From an uncultured Acetobacteraceae bacterium (GTDB taxonomy: Bacteria; Pseudomonadota; Alphaproteobacteria; Acetobacterales; Acetobacteraceae): DNA of 56,672 nucleotides. The stretch is taken from NCBI GenBank assembly GCA_903895595.1, contig CAITUP010000073.1, forward strand, positions 1-56,672, given 5' to 3'. This document shows positions 44,560 to 54,079 of this stretch, piece by piece (position 1 is the first letter of the stretch; each line of letters starts with the position of its first letter). The translations under genes were made by a program, and so were the position numbers. A model generated the notes under the pieces. It saw nothing but the letters and a program-made list of their open reading frames with translations. It was not told the origin of the DNA and made no database searches.

Positions 44560-45393
44560 ATGCGCAGCAACACCATCGAAATTTCCCCGGTCGGCGCCTG
44601 CGTCGGCGCCGAAATCGCCGGCATCGACCTGCGGGAACCGCTGGCCCCACAGGTGCGGGAAACCGTGCAGCAGGCGATGAACGAACACGGCGTGGTGTTC
44701 TTCCGGGATCAAGCCCTGACCGAGGACCAGCACATCTCGCTGGCTCGTCAGTTCGGCGACATCAACATCAACCGGTTCTTCTCCCACGTGCCGACGCACC
44801 CGGAGATCGCCTTGGTGGTGAAAGAGCCGGACCAGACCCGCAACATTGGCGGCGGCTGGCACACCGACCACTCCTACGACCGAATCCCCGCGTTGGGATC
44901 GATGCTCTATGCCCGCGAGATCCCGCCGAAGGGCGGCGATACGCTGTTCGCCAGCATGTATGCCGCCTACGACGCGCTGTCGGACGGGTTGAAGCAGACG
45001 CTGGAGGGGATGCGCGGCGTTCATTCCTCCCGCCATGTGTTCGGCGTGAAGCGCGGCGATCTGGAGGGCCGGATCGGCAACTACGAGCTGGCGACCCAGG
45101 ATGCGACCCATCCGGTGGTGATCACGCACCCCGACAGCGGCCGCAAGGCGCTGTATGTGAACCCCGGCTTCACCATCGGGTTCGACGGTTGGACGGCCGA
45201 TGAGTCGCGCCCGTTGCTGGAGTACCTATACAGGCATGCGCAGAAGCCGGAATTCAGCTGCCGCTTCCAGTGGCAGGTCGGGTCCTTGGCGTTCTGGGAC
45301 AATCGTTCGACGTGGCACTACGCCCTGAACGACTACCAGGGCGAACGCCGCCTGCTGCACCGGATCACGATCGAAGGCGTCGCGTTGGGATAG
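44560..45393 (+). CDS. TauD/TfdA-family 2-oxoglutarate dioxygenase
   Basis: This 277-residue Fe(II)/2OG dioxygenase has the HxD metal motif at WHTDHS (His101, Asp103), the distal His in TWHYALNDY (near 253) and the 2OG-binding Arg at 264 (ERRLLHR). Family members hydroxylate sulfonates, phenoxy acids or other carboxylates; the substrate cannot be told. AAGGAGG precedes ATG 44560, so the upstream frame is not used. It is divergent from the TonB operon. Confidence 0.9.
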   Translation: MRSNTIEISPVGACVGAEIAGIDLREPLAPQVRETVQQAMNEHGVVFFRDQALTEDQHISLARQFGDININRFFSHVPTHPEIALVVKEPDQTRNIGGGWHTDHSYDRIPALGSMLYAREIPPKGGDTLFASMYAAYDALSDGLKQTLEGMRGVHSSRHVFGVKRGDLEGRIGNYELATQDATHPVVITHPDSGRKALYVNPGFTIGFDGWTADESRPLLEYLYRHAQKPEFSCRFQWQVGSLAFWDNRSTWHYALNDYQGERRLLHRITIEGVALG

Positions 45394-45422
45394 TTTCAAA
45401 CGCCGAGACAAAGTGGAGCACC

Positions 45423-46322
45423 ATGGCCCGATACCTTCTCTATCTGGCCATACTGGTCCCGATCCTCGCGCATTCGGCCCGAGCGCGCGTTTTGGACGTG
45501 GGGCCCGGTCGGGCGTACGCGGCTCCGTCTGCCGCTGCCGCCGTTGCGAAGGACGGCGACATCGTCGCCATCCACCCCGGCACCTACATCGACTGCGCGG
45601 TCTGGACGGCCAACCGTCTCATTGTCGAGGGCGTCGGCGACGCCGCCAAGGTGGTGATCGCCGACAAATCCTGCCAGGAAAAGGCCTTGTTCGTGACGGT
45701 GGGGGAGGGGATCGCGATCCGCAACCTCACTTTGTCCGGTGCCCGCGTGCCGGATGCCAATGGTGCCGGTATCCGCGGGGAGGGTCGCGATCTGACCGTC
45801 GAGCGCGTGCGGTTCCTGAACAATCAGAACGGCATCATGTCCGGCACCAAGGGCGGGACGATGACCGTCCGTGACAGCCTGTTCGAGCGTAACGGCGCCT
45901 GCATCGCCGCCTGCGCCCATGGCATCTACGCGGGCGAGGTCGACCTTCTGCGCGTGGAAAACAGCCATTTCCTCGCTACCCAACATGGCCATCACATCAA
46001 ATCCCGCGCTTTGCGCACCGAAATTGTTGGCTGCGTCATCGAAGACGGACCCGATGGTACTGCCAGCTACGAGGTCGATATCCCCAACGGCGGCGATCTG
46101 ATCCTGCGGGGCAACACGATCCAAAAAGGCCCCAAAGCCGAGAACCACAGGGCCATCGTCGTCCTGGGCGTCGAGGGCCTCCGGCACCCAACCCGAGAGA
46201 TCGCGATCCACAACAACCAGGTCCGCAATGACGGTCCGTGGGATGTCCTGTTCCTCGACAACAGGGCCGCGACCCCAGCGGTATTCTCCGGCAACCGGCT
46301 CTCGGGTCGCATCGCTGACTGA
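45423..46322 (+). CDS. Secreted right-handed beta-helix protein
   Basis: This 299-residue protein has a signal peptide (MARYLLYLAILVPILAHSAR, cleavage near ARA) and a body of short repeats with NxxI/L patterns (GIAIRNLTLSG, LTVERVRFLNN, MTVRDSLFERNG, LRVENSHFL, LILRGNTIQ), the parallel beta-helix pattern of pectate-lyase-like proteins. No catalytic set is assigned. It is probably periplasmic and polysaccharide-related. GGAG precedes the ATG. Confidence 0.82.
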   Translation: MARYLLYLAILVPILAHSARARVLDVGPGRAYAAPSAAAAVAKDGDIVAIHPGTYIDCAVWTANRLIVEGVGDAAKVVIADKSCQEKALFVTVGEGIAIRNLTLSGARVPDANGAGIRGEGRDLTVERVRFLNNQNGIMSGTKGGTMTVRDSLFERNGACIAACAHGIYAGEVDLLRVENSHFLATQHGHHIKSRALRTEIVGCVIEDGPDGTASYEVDIPNGGDLILRGNTIQKGPKAENHRAIVVLGVEGLRHPTREIAIHNNQVRNDGPWDVLFLDNRAATPAVFSGNRLSGRIAD

Positions 46323-46374
46323 CCCCCGGTCTTTTCATTGCTCCGCGTCCGCCAGCCGTGGCAGGAACCGGCCT

Positions 46375-47343
46375 ATGATCACCCGCCGACTTCTCCTCGC
46401 CGCACCGATTCCCGCTTTGCTGCCAGCAGGCGCCCAAGCCGCGTCCGGCACTTTCGCGGCATTCCTTGACGGCCTCCGGGCCGACGCGCGTAAGGCCGGC
46501 ATCGCGCCCGCCACCTTCGACCGCGCCTTCGCCGGCGTCGTCCCGAACCAGAAGGTACTGGAACGGGATCGTCACCAGCCCGAATTCACCATGACCTGGG
46601 CGCGCTACCGTGCTCTGGTCATCGGCGAACAGCGGATCGTCAACGGCCGGGAGGCCGTAGCCCGCGAACGCACGTTGCTGCGCCGGGTGGAGGAGCGCTT
46701 CGGTGTCGGCCCCGGGGTCGTCGCCGGCATTTGGGGCCTGGAATCCAGCTTTGGCACCCAGACTGGCGACTTCCGCGTGATCGAGGCTTTGGCCACCCTT
46801 GCCTGGGATGGCCGCCGAGCGGCGTTCTTCCGCGGGGAACTGATGGCGGCGTTGAAAATCCTCGATCATGGCGACATCGCGCCCGGGAAAATGACCGGCA
46901 GCTACGCCGGCGCGATGGGCCAGCCGCAATTCATGCCCAGTAGCTATCTGCGCTACGCCGTCGACTTCGAGGGCCACGGCAAGCGCGACATATGGAACAG
47001 CCGCGCGGACGTGCTGGGATCGATCGCGAATTATCTGGCGAAATCGGGCTGGCGGAGCGGGGAGGGCTGGGGCCAGCAGGTCACGCTGCCCCCCGGATTC
47101 GATTTTTCGGCCAGCGGCCGCGACGCGATGCGGCCTCTCGGCGACTGGGCGCGCCAGAACGTGCGGCCCCTCGGCGGCGCGTGGCGCGCGGGATCCGACA
47201 TGCCGGCGGCGATCATCGCGCCCGATGGGGCGGGCGGGGAGGCGTTCGTGGTGCACGCGAATTTCAAGGCCATCCGCCGCTATAACCCCTCGGATTTCTA
47301 CGCGCTCGCCGTGGGACTGATCGGGGACCGGATCATCGTATGA
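46375..47343 (+). CDS. Lytic murein transglycosylase (MltB family)
   Basis: This 322-residue protein has a signal peptide (MITRRLLLAAPIPALLPAG) and the MltB/SltB-type lysozyme-like domain with catalytic Glu123 in IWGLESSFG, followed by RGELMAALKILD and the SYAGAMGQPQFMPSSYL stretch. It cuts peptidoglycan glycan strands, leaving 1,6-anhydro ends. No lipobox Cys is seen. The stop overlaps the RlpA gene start by ATGA. Confidence 0.93.
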   Translation: MITRRLLLAAPIPALLPAGAQAASGTFAAFLDGLRADARKAGIAPATFDRAFAGVVPNQKVLERDRHQPEFTMTWARYRALVIGEQRIVNGREAVARERTLLRRVEERFGVGPGVVAGIWGLESSFGTQTGDFRVIEALATLAWDGRRAAFFRGELMAALKILDHGDIAPGKMTGSYAGAMGQPQFMPSSYLRYAVDFEGHGKRDIWNSRADVLGSIANYLAKSGWRSGEGWGQQVTLPPGFDFSASGRDAMRPLGDWARQNVRPLGGAWRAGSDMPAAIIAPDGAGGEAFVVHANFKAIRRYNPSDFYALAVGLIGDRIIV

Positions 47344-48209
47344 TGCGCCTGCTGGTCTTGGTGGCTCTGGTGCTGCTGTCGGCGTGCATGCCGCGGCCGG
47401 CGGCTACGCCGCATTACGAACTGGGGCGCCCCTATCAGGTCAACGGCGTCTGGTTCTACCCGCGGGAAAGCTACAATTTGACCGCGACCGGGTTGGCCAG
47501 CGTCTATGGCAGCGGACATGCGCCTCTGACCTCCGACGGCGAAGTCTTCGACCAGTCCCAGGTCATGGCCGGTCATCCCACGATCCAGCTGCCGGCGGTC
47601 GCCCGCCTGACCAATCTGGAGAACGGGCGTGCGATGCTGGTTCGGATCAACGACCGAGGTATCGGCGCTCCGAACCGGTTGCTTCAGGTGACACGCCGCA
47701 CGGCGGTGTTGCTGGGCATGAACGACGCATCGCCGACCCGCGTGCGCATGGAAATTCTGCCCGAGGAAAGCCACGTCGCTACGGATACCCTGCCAGGCCG
47801 GCCGCAACTGAACATGACCGTGGCGCCGCGCGATACGGTGACCACGACCGCGCTGCCTCCGCCGCCGGGCGTGCGTGCCGAGGCCGGCCGGGTTGGCCCG
47901 ACCGCGCCTGTCGTTGCAGCCGACACCGCACCCCTCGCCCTGGCTCGGCTGCCGGAAACGGTGACGCAAACTATCCCAAACCCCGGTCGTTTATGGGTGC
48001 GACTCGATACCTTCGAAGAGTACCAATACGCCGCCGCGCAGCGCGCGCGCATGAGTTACCTGGGCGCCGCTATCGAGAAATCCTTCGATGGCCGGGTGCA
48101 CCGGTTCTGGGCACGAATCGGGCCGATGGATACGGTGCGTCAGGCCGACGACGCCCAGGCCGAGGCGCTGGCCAAGGGAATCCCGGACGCGCTGATCGTC
48201 GTGGAATGA
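47340..48209 (+). CDS. rlpA: RlpA-type septal lytic transglycosylase with SPOR domain
   Basis: This 289-residue lipoprotein has a lipobox LLSAC (Cys16). The double-psi barrel has the catalytic pattern SDGEVFD...GH, with the Asp-to-His spacing of 8 as in RlpA. The MLVRINDRGIGAPNR stretch is conserved, but the usual RIIDLS is replaced by RLLQVTR. The C-terminal SPOR-like domain (about 210-289, WVRLDTFEEYQYAAAQ) would bind denuded septal glycan. It follows mltB with ATGA overlap. Confidence 0.88.
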   Translation: MMRLLVLVALVLLSACMPRPAATPHYELGRPYQVNGVWFYPRESYNLTATGLASVYGSGHAPLTSDGEVFDQSQVMAGHPTIQLPAVARLTNLENGRAMLVRINDRGIGAPNRLLQVTRRTAVLLGMNDASPTRVRMEILPEESHVATDTLPGRPQLNMTVAPRDTVTTTALPPPPGVRAEAGRVGPTAPVVAADTAPLALARLPETVTQTIPNPGRLWVRLDTFEEYQYAAAQRARMSYLGAAIEKSFDGRVHRFWARIGPMDTVRQADDAQAEALAKGIPDALIVVE

Positions 48210-48223
48210 CAGGAGTACACGCC

Positions 48224-49459
48224 ATGTTGAGCCGCCGTCTCGCTGTGTTGGCTTCCGCTCTGGTCTCTGCCGCGCCGGCCTGGGCGCAGCAGCACAAGCC
48301 CGCTGCCCCGCACGCGGCCGCGCCGAAGCCGGCAGCCCCGCGCGCCCGCACCAAAGAATCCGCCTCCACCGGAAGCCCTGCCGACTCCCCGCTTGGGCCC
48401 GTGGACACCGCGGCCAAATGGGCGGTCGCGGTGGATTTCGTAACGGGCGCGACCCTGCTGGAGAAAGCGGCGGACGAGGAAGTGCCGCCGTCGTCCATGA
48501 CGAAGCTGATGACGATCTACATCGTCTACGAACGCCTCAAACAGGGGCGGCTGAAGCTCGACGATACGCTGACGGTCTCCGAACGCGCCTGGAAAATGGC
48601 CGGATCGAAGATGTTCGTGCAGGTCGGCAGTCAGGTGCGGGTGGAAGACCTGATCCGCGGCGTCATCGTCCAGTCCGGCAACGACGCCGCCGTGGTCCTG
48701 GCCGAAGCCGTCGCCGGGTCCGAAGAACAATTCGCCGAACTGATGAACGCCAAAGCCAAGGCGCTCGGGTTGGTGCACAGCCAATTCCGCAATTGCACCG
48801 GCTGGCCCGACCCCGAGCAGCACATGAGCGTGCGGGATATTGCCACCGTGGCCCGAAGGATCATTCAGGATTTCCCGGAATACTACCATTACGACGCGGA
48901 GAAATCGTTCAAATACAATGGGATCGACCAAGGAAACCGTAACCCGATGGTGCAGAAAGGCACCGCCGATGGCCTCAAGACCGGCCATACGGACGCCGGC
49001 GGTTACGGTTTGGCGGCCAGCGCGATCCGCAACGGGCGTCGCGTGGTGCTGGTGCTGAACGGTATGGCGTCGATGCGGGAGCGCGGCGAGGAAGGCGAGC
49101 GCCTGATGGACTGGTGTTTCGCCAATTTCGAGGATGTGACCCTCTTTACCGCCGGCGACACGATCGAACGGGCGCCGGTGTGGCTGGGCACCAGCAAGGA
49201 TGTGCCTTTGGTGGTCGGGCGGGAAGTAACGGTCACGCTGCCTCGTACGTGGCGCGACCATGCCGCGGTGAAGCTGAGCTACGAAAGCCCGGTGCGGGCA
49301 CCCATCGTGAAGGGCGACGTGCTGGGCAAGCTGACGATGGGCGGCAAAGGCGTGCCGTCGATGCAGGTGGATTTGCTGGCCGGCGCCGACGTGCCGCGCC
49401 TCGGGCTGCCGGGACGGGCGATGGCGATGCTGTCGCGTCTGACCGGCGGCGGCGGTTAG
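48224..49459 (+). CDS. dacC: D-alanyl-D-alanine carboxypeptidase (PBP5/6 type)
   Basis: This 411-residue protein has a signal peptide (cleavage near AWAQQ), a Pro/Ala-rich spacer, then the penicillin-binding motifs S91-MTK94 (SxxK), SGN at 151-153 and KTG at 252-254. A C-terminal beta-rich domain (about 310-400) ends in a short amphipathic helix region. It trims the terminal D-Ala of peptidoglycan stem peptides. The gene is 14 bp after rlpA and 4 bp before tmk, so the envelope genes form a run. Confidence 0.93.
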   Translation: MLSRRLAVLASALVSAAPAWAQQHKPAAPHAAAPKPAAPRARTKESASTGSPADSPLGPVDTAAKWAVAVDFVTGATLLEKAADEEVPPSSMTKLMTIYIVYERLKQGRLKLDDTLTVSERAWKMAGSKMFVQVGSQVRVEDLIRGVIVQSGNDAAVVLAEAVAGSEEQFAELMNAKAKALGLVHSQFRNCTGWPDPEQHMSVRDIATVARRIIQDFPEYYHYDAEKSFKYNGIDQGNRNPMVQKGTADGLKTGHTDAGGYGLAASAIRNGRRVVLVLNGMASMRERGEEGERLMDWCFANFEDVTLFTAGDTIERAPVWLGTSKDVPLVVGREVTVTLPRTWRDHAAVKLSYESPVRAPIVKGDVLGKLTMGGKGVPSMQVDLLAGADVPRLGLPGRAMAMLSRLTGGGG

Positions 49460-49463
49460 GCGC

Positions 49464-50075
49464 TTGTTCATCACCCTGGAAGGTGGGGAGGGCGCGGGCA
49501 AGTCCACCCAGGCCGCGTTGCTGGCCGATGCGCTGTGCGCGCGCGGGTTGCCGGTGCTGCGCACGCGGGAACCGGGCGGCGCGCCGGGGGCCGAGTTGCT
49601 GCGTGGGCTGTTGCTGGGGGGAACGACCGACTGGTCCCAGCGCGCGGAGACGCTGCTGCATTTCGCGGCCCGAGCCGAACATGTGGAGAAGACCATCCGG
49701 CCGGCTCTGGCGGCGGGGATGTGGGTGGTGTGCGACCGGTTCTACGATTCGACGCTGGCGTATCAGGGCTACGGGCAGGGCGCGGACCGGGATTTCATTC
49801 AGGCCCTGATCGGGCTGGTGGGGCTGACACCCGACCTGACGATTGTGCTGGACGTGCCGGACGCGGTGGGTGCGTCACGCTTGCGCGGGCGCGGCGGCGC
49901 GGCCGATCGGTACGAACGGCTGGACACGGCGTTTCATGCGCGGGTCAATGCCGGCTTCCGGGCGATTGCCGCCGCGGCACCCGAGCGTTGCGTCCTGTTG
50001 ACGGCGGAACCGGGGATCGAGGCGGTACACGCCTCGATCATGACCGCCGTCGCGAGGGGCAGCAGAACAGGATAA
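49464..50075 (+). CDS. tmk: Thymidylate kinase
   Basis: This 203-residue nucleotide kinase has the P-loop LEGGEGAGKST (5-15), TREPGG, the dTMP-binding DRFYDSTLAYQG stretch and a LID region around RGRGGAADRYE. It phosphorylates dTMP to dTDP. The start is TTG at 49464, 4 bp after the dacC stop; no ATG is available before the P-loop. The neighbour expected in many genomes, holB, does not follow. A convergent lipoprotein gene ends 2 bp away. Confidence 0.95.
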   Translation: MFITLEGGEGAGKSTQAALLADALCARGLPVLRTREPGGAPGAELLRGLLLGGTTDWSQRAETLLHFAARAEHVEKTIRPALAAGMWVVCDRFYDSTLAYQGYGQGADRDFIQALIGLVGLTPDLTIVLDVPDAVGASRLRGRGGAADRYERLDTAFHARVNAGFRAIAAAAPERCVLLTAEPGIEAVHASIMTAVARGSRTG

Positions 50076-50077
50076 GC

Positions 50078-50524
50078 TCAGCGACCGACCTGGTTGCCTT
50101 TCGCGTACATGCACGAGGCGAACGCGTTGTCGTATTGCTGCTGGATGCCCATCTGCGCATTGGAACTGGTTCCGGCGCCGATGGCCGCTCCGGTTCCGAC
50201 ACCGGCCGCCGCGCCGATCGCCGCGCCGGCTCCCGCGGCGCCATAAGCGCTGCCCACCAAGGCGCCGAGGCCGGCGCCCGCGACTGTGGTCAGAACCCCG
50301 GCCCCAACCGCGCGCTGATTGGCGACCTCCGCCTGTCCCCGGACCTGATCCGACGCGTAGGCCTTGCAATTGGCTTGCTCGTATTGGAATGCGTCGAAGG
50401 ACTTACCGGGACCGGGAAGGACCTGCACCATCGGGCCCATCGGCGGCGCGGCGCATCCGGCCAATGTCGCCAGTAAGCCCAGGATCGCGAAGGAGTTTGC
50501 CATTAAGCTGCGTTGCATGGTCAT
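50078..50524 (-). CDS. Glycine-zipper lipoprotein
   Basis: This 148-residue protein has a lipobox LATLAGC (Cys around 25) and a Gly/Ala-zipper membrane-like stretch (about 75-122, GAGLGALVGSAYGAAGAGAA), found in YMGG/OmpA-like and SlyB-type outer-membrane lipoproteins. CAGGAGA precedes ATG 50524. It probably sits at the outer membrane. No precise function is known. Confidence 0.82.
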   Translation of the reverse strand: MTMQRSLMANSFAILGLLATLAGCAAPPMGPMVQVLPGPGKSFDAFQYEQANCKAYASDQVRGQAEVANQRAVGAGVLTTVAGAGLGALVGSAYGAAGAGAAIGAAAGVGTGAAIGAGTSSNAQMGIQQQYDNAFASCMYAKGNQVGR

Positions 50525-50636
50525 GGGCGTATCTCCTGTAATTGCGACGACCCTTACAACATAGTCGCGCAACGTTCCGGGACAAGCCCTTTGTCGTTCA
50601 AATTTTCGTTGCCGACGGTTGCTGTCGTAACTGTTC

Positions 50637-51557
50637 CTACCGCCGGATAATCGTCCCTGTCCCGCCTTCGGTGAACAGTTCCAAAAGACACGCATGCGGC
50701 ACGCGCCCGTCCAGGATCACCGCGCCTTTGACGCCAAGCGTGACGGCTTCCACGCAGTTTTCCACCTTGGGGATCATACCGCCGGTAATCGTGCCGTCAG
50801 CGATGCGCGCCTTCACATCCGCCAGCGTCAGTTCGGCGATCAGGTTTTTGTCCTTGTCCAGCACGCCGGGCACGTCCGTCAGCATCAGCAGCCGCGTCGC
50901 GTTGAGCGCGCCCGCGACCGCGGCGGCCACCGTGTCGGCGTTGATGTTGTAGGTCTGCCCGTCCGCATCCACGCCCACCGGTGCGATCACGGGCACCAGC
51001 CCGCCGCCGGTCAGCGCATGGATCACCCGCACGTCGATCGCCGCGGGTTCGCCGACGAAGCCGAGGTCGATCTTTTCCTCGACCCCCGTCTCCGGGTTCT
51101 TGCGGGTCCGTTCGACCTTGCGGGCGCGGATCATCCCGCCGTCCTTGCCGCAAATCCCCACCGCCAGCGCGCCGGCTCGGGTGATCAGGTTGGACACGTA
51201 TTTGTTGACGGTGCCCGCCAGCACCATTTCCACCACTTCCATCGCCGCCGCGTCGGTCACGCGCAGCCCGTCGATGAACGTGGACTGCACCGCCAGCCGC
51301 TTCAGCATCGTGTTGATCTGCGGCCCGCCGCCATGCACGATCACCGTGTTCACACCAACCTGCTTCAGCAGCGCGATGTCGCGGCCGAATTCCTCAGCCA
51401 AGTGTTCCTCCCCCATCGCATGGCCGCCGTATTTCACGACGATGGTCGCCCCGGCATAGCGGCGCAGGAACGGAAGGGCCTGCGCGAGCACATGCGCGCG
51501 TTCAGCCGCGGCGGCGACATCGGTCCCAAGGGGGCCTGGAGGGGAGAATTCGGTCAT
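50637..51557 (-). CDS. argB: Acetylglutamate kinase
   Basis: This 306-residue amino-acid kinase has the KYGGHAM lysine loop, VHGGGPQINTMLKRL near 87-101, and the ATP-binding NINADTVAAAVAGAL region with LTDVPGVLDK. It phosphorylates N-acetylglutamate in arginine synthesis and carries the N-terminal helix seen in arginine-inhibited hexameric forms (residues about 10-30). ATG 51557 was chosen because the residues upstream are Pro-rich shadow. Confidence 0.95.
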   Translation of the reverse strand: MTEFSPPGPLGTDVAAAAERAHVLAQALPFLRRYAGATIVVKYGGHAMGEEHLAEEFGRDIALLKQVGVNTVIVHGGGPQINTMLKRLAVQSTFIDGLRVTDAAAMEVVEMVLAGTVNKYVSNLITRAGALAVGICGKDGGMIRARKVERTRKNPETGVEEKIDLGFVGEPAAIDVRVIHALTGGGLVPVIAPVGVDADGQTYNINADTVAAAVAGALNATRLLMLTDVPGVLDKDKNLIAELTLADVKARIADGTITGGMIPKVENCVEAVTLGVKGAVILDGRVPHACLLELFTEGGTGTIIRR

Positions 51558-51664
51558 GCCGCGCGTGTAGGGCGGGGTGGGCGGAGGGTCAAGGCGGGTA
51601 CCGGGTTTGACCATTTCTCCCGTCCCCGACACCATGCACCCACATCGAACGGAGGAATACGACC

Positions 51665-52480
51665 ATGGGTAAACTCGACGGCAAAGTGGCGATCGTCACT
51701 GGCGGCGGACGCGGATTGGGGCGCGCGTACGCCCGCCGTCTCGCCGGTCTGGGTGCGAAAATCGCGGTCACCGACCTTAATCTGCGGTCGTACGAGGAAT
51801 TCGAGGCCGAAGCCAAAGCCATGACCGGCGACAGCACCGTGGACGAAATCGTTGCCGGCGGCGGCGAGGCCATCGGGATCGAGATGAACGTCACCGACGA
51901 AGCCGCCGTGCAGGCGATGGTCAAGAAGGTCATGGACACCTGGGGCCGGATCGACATCCTGGTCTGCAATGCCGGCGGCGGGCGCGGCCGGCCGATCGAC
52001 ACCAAAGCCAGCACGCTGGAAACCCCGCTGCTGCATCTGGTGACCGAGATGAACTATTACGGCACCGTCTACTGCGTGAACGCCGTCGCCCCCGTCATGA
52101 AAGAACAGCGCTCGGGGAAAATCGTAACCGTCAGCTCCATCGCCGGCCTCGGCCCCTCCGTCGACGGCGGCTACGCCCATTACGGCGCGGCGAAGGCGGC
52201 GATCCTGCACTACACGCGGTATCTGGCGCAGGACCTCGGCCCCTACGGCATCAACGCCAACTGCATCGCGCCGGGGACGATCACCACCGGTCGGATCATG
52301 GCCACCGTGGTGCCCGGCAGCGTCAACGCCAACCGCGACCGCACCGAACAAATCGCCCTCCGCCGGCTCGGCAGCGTGGAGGATTGCGCCAAGGTGGTGG
52401 AGTTCCTGACCACCGATCTGTCCGACTACGTCAGCGGCCAGTGTATCGCCATCGACGGCGGCATGGTGCGGTCGGCCTGA
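51665..52480 (+). CDS. Short-chain dehydrogenase/reductase
   Basis: This 271-residue SDR has the glycine-rich motif VTGGGRGLGRAYA (12-24), NAGGG, catalytic Ser in VSSIAG and YxxxK in YAHYGAAKAAI. The C-terminal DYVSGQCIAIDGG is typical of classical SDRs. It oxidises or reduces an alcohol or ketone with NAD(P); the substrate is unknown. AACGGAGGAA lies upstream of ATG 51665. Confidence 0.92.
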   Translation: MGKLDGKVAIVTGGGRGLGRAYARRLAGLGAKIAVTDLNLRSYEEFEAEAKAMTGDSTVDEIVAGGGEAIGIEMNVTDEAAVQAMVKKVMDTWGRIDILVCNAGGGRGRPIDTKASTLETPLLHLVTEMNYYGTVYCVNAVAPVMKEQRSGKIVTVSSIAGLGPSVDGGYAHYGAAKAAILHYTRYLAQDLGPYGINANCIAPGTITTGRIMATVVPGSVNANRDRTEQIALRRLGSVEDCAKVVEFLTTDLSDYVSGQCIAIDGGMVRSA

Positions 52481-52519
52481 CCCGTTGCCCGACGCACGCC
52501 GCTGCCGCATGATCGCCGC

Positions 52520-52966
52520 ATGACGATCACCATTCAGGTTCGGCGTTTGCCGCATGGCGAAGGGTTGCCGCTGCCGTCCTACGCGACGGCGGGTGCGGCG
52601 GGCATGGATTTGCTCGCCGCCGTGACCGATCCCGTCACCATCGCGCCGGGGCAGCGGGCGCTGATCCCCACCGGCCTCGCCATCGCCCTGCCGCCGGGGC
52701 ATGAGTTGCAGGTCAGGCCGCGATCCGGCCTGGCGCTGCGCCACGGCATCGTGCTGCCCAACAGCCCCGGCACCATCGATGAGGATTATCGGGGGGAGCT
52801 CGGCGTCATCGTGCTGAACACCGGCGACGCGCCCTTCGTCGTGGAGCGCGGCATGCGGATCGCGCAGGCGGTTCTGGCGCCCGTGCTGCGCGCTGTGTGG
52901 GAGGAAGCCGCGGTGCTCGATTCCACCGAACGCGATGCCGGCGGGTTCGGCAGCACCGGACGATGA
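52520..52966 (+). CDS. dut: dUTP diphosphatase
   Basis: This 148-residue trimeric-type dUTPase has all five motifs, including [28 protein letters not shown] and the C-terminal [11 protein letters not shown] that closes over the substrate. It converts dUTP to dUMP, keeping uracil out of DNA and feeding dTMP synthesis. A TTG-start modC follows after 9 bp. Confidence 0.96.
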   Translation: MTITIQVRRLPHGEGLPLPSYATAGAAGMDLLAAVTDPVTIAPGQRALIPTGLAIALPPGHELQVRPRSGLALRHGIVLPNSPGTIDEDYRGELGVIVLNTGDAPFVVERGMRIAQAVLAPVLRAVWEEAAVLDSTERDAGGFGSTGR

Positions 52967-52975
52967 GCGCCTGAC

Positions 52976-54079
52976 TTGACCCTGCGTGTCCGGCTGCGTC
53001 ACCGCTTTCCCGGCGCGACGATGGACGTGGCGTTCGAGGTGCCGACGCCCGGGCTGACAGCGGTGTTCGGCCCCTCGGGCGCCGGAAAATCCACCATCGT
53101 CGCCGCCGTCGCGGGGTTGTTGCGGCCGGATTTCTGCCGGATCGAACTGGACGATACGGTCCTGGCCGACACCGAATCCGGCATCTGGACTCCGCCGGAA
53201 TACCGCCGCGCCGGTCTGGTGTTCCAGGATGCGCGCCTGTTTCCCCACATGTCGGTCGAAACCAACCTGCGCTACGGCCTGCGACGGGCACCGGAGGGTC
53301 CGTTCCGGTTCGGCGACGTGGTCGCTCTGCTGGGGATCGCGCATTTGCTGGATCGCCGGCCGCATACGCTGTCGGGAGGGGAGCGGCAGCGGGTGGCCAT
53401 CGGGCGCGCCTTACTGGCGCAACCCCGTCTGCTGCTGATGGACGAACCGCTGGCCAGTCTGGACTCCGCCCGCAAGGCGGAAATTCTGCCCTACCTCGCC
53501 CGCATCAAAACCACGCTGCGGTTGCCGGTGCTGTATGTCACCCACGCGATGGAGGAAGTCGCCCGTCTGGCCGATGCGGTGATATTGATCGAGGCCGGAT
53601 CCGTCGCGGCCGTCGGGGATTTGGAGAGTATGACCGCCCGCGGCGACCTGTCCCTCGCCCGCCGCGACGACGCGGGCGCGGTTCTTGATGCGCGGGTGTT
53701 GAGCCACGACTCAATACGGCAATTGACCCGCATCGAGGCGGGTGGCGCGGAATTGCTGATCCCCCTGATCGAAGCTTCGATCGGTGCCGGCGTGCGGGTT
53801 CGCATTCCCGCGCGGGAGGTGATCCTCGCGCGGGAAGCGCCCTCGGCCATCAGTATCCACAATATCGTCGCGGGGACCGTGCGCGCCGTGGCGCCGGACG
53901 CCGCTCGGCATGCGGCGCTGGTGGAGATCGCGTTGGCACAGGGGGCGCTGCTCGCGAGGGTGACGCCGGATGCCGTCATGCGGTTGGGATTGACGGCCGG
54001 CGCGCCGGTTTTGGCCTTGATCAAGTCGGTCGCGATCGAGGTGCTGGACGGCCAGCCGGCGGCTTTCGTGACGGATTAG
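52976..54079 (+). CDS. modC: Molybdate ABC transporter ATP-binding protein
   Basis: This 367-residue ATPase has Walker A GPSGAGKST, signature LSGGERQRVAIGRALLA, Walker B LLLMDEPLASLD and the H-loop THAMEEVA, then a C-terminal Mop/TOBE domain (about 295-365, HNIVAGTVRAV, VEIALAQGALLARVTPDA) that marks ModC. The start TTG 52976 is used because the family start (TLRVRLRHRFPG) begins there. It lies next to dut; no modA or modB genes are present, so the transporter is incomplete here. Confidence 0.9.
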   Translation: MTLRVRLRHRFPGATMDVAFEVPTPGLTAVFGPSGAGKSTIVAAVAGLLRPDFCRIELDDTVLADTESGIWTPPEYRRAGLVFQDARLFPHMSVETNLRYGLRRAPEGPFRFGDVVALLGIAHLLDRRPHTLSGGERQRVAIGRALLAQPRLLLMDEPLASLDSARKAEILPYLARIKTTLRLPVLYVTHAMEEVARLADAVILIEAGSVAAVGDLESMTARGDLSLARRDDAGAVLDARVLSHDSIRQLTRIEAGGAELLIPLIEASIGAGVRVRIPAREVILAREAPSAISIHNIVAGTVRAVAPDAARHAALVEIALAQGALLARVTPDAVMRLGLTAGAPVLALIKSVAIEVLDGQPAAFVTD

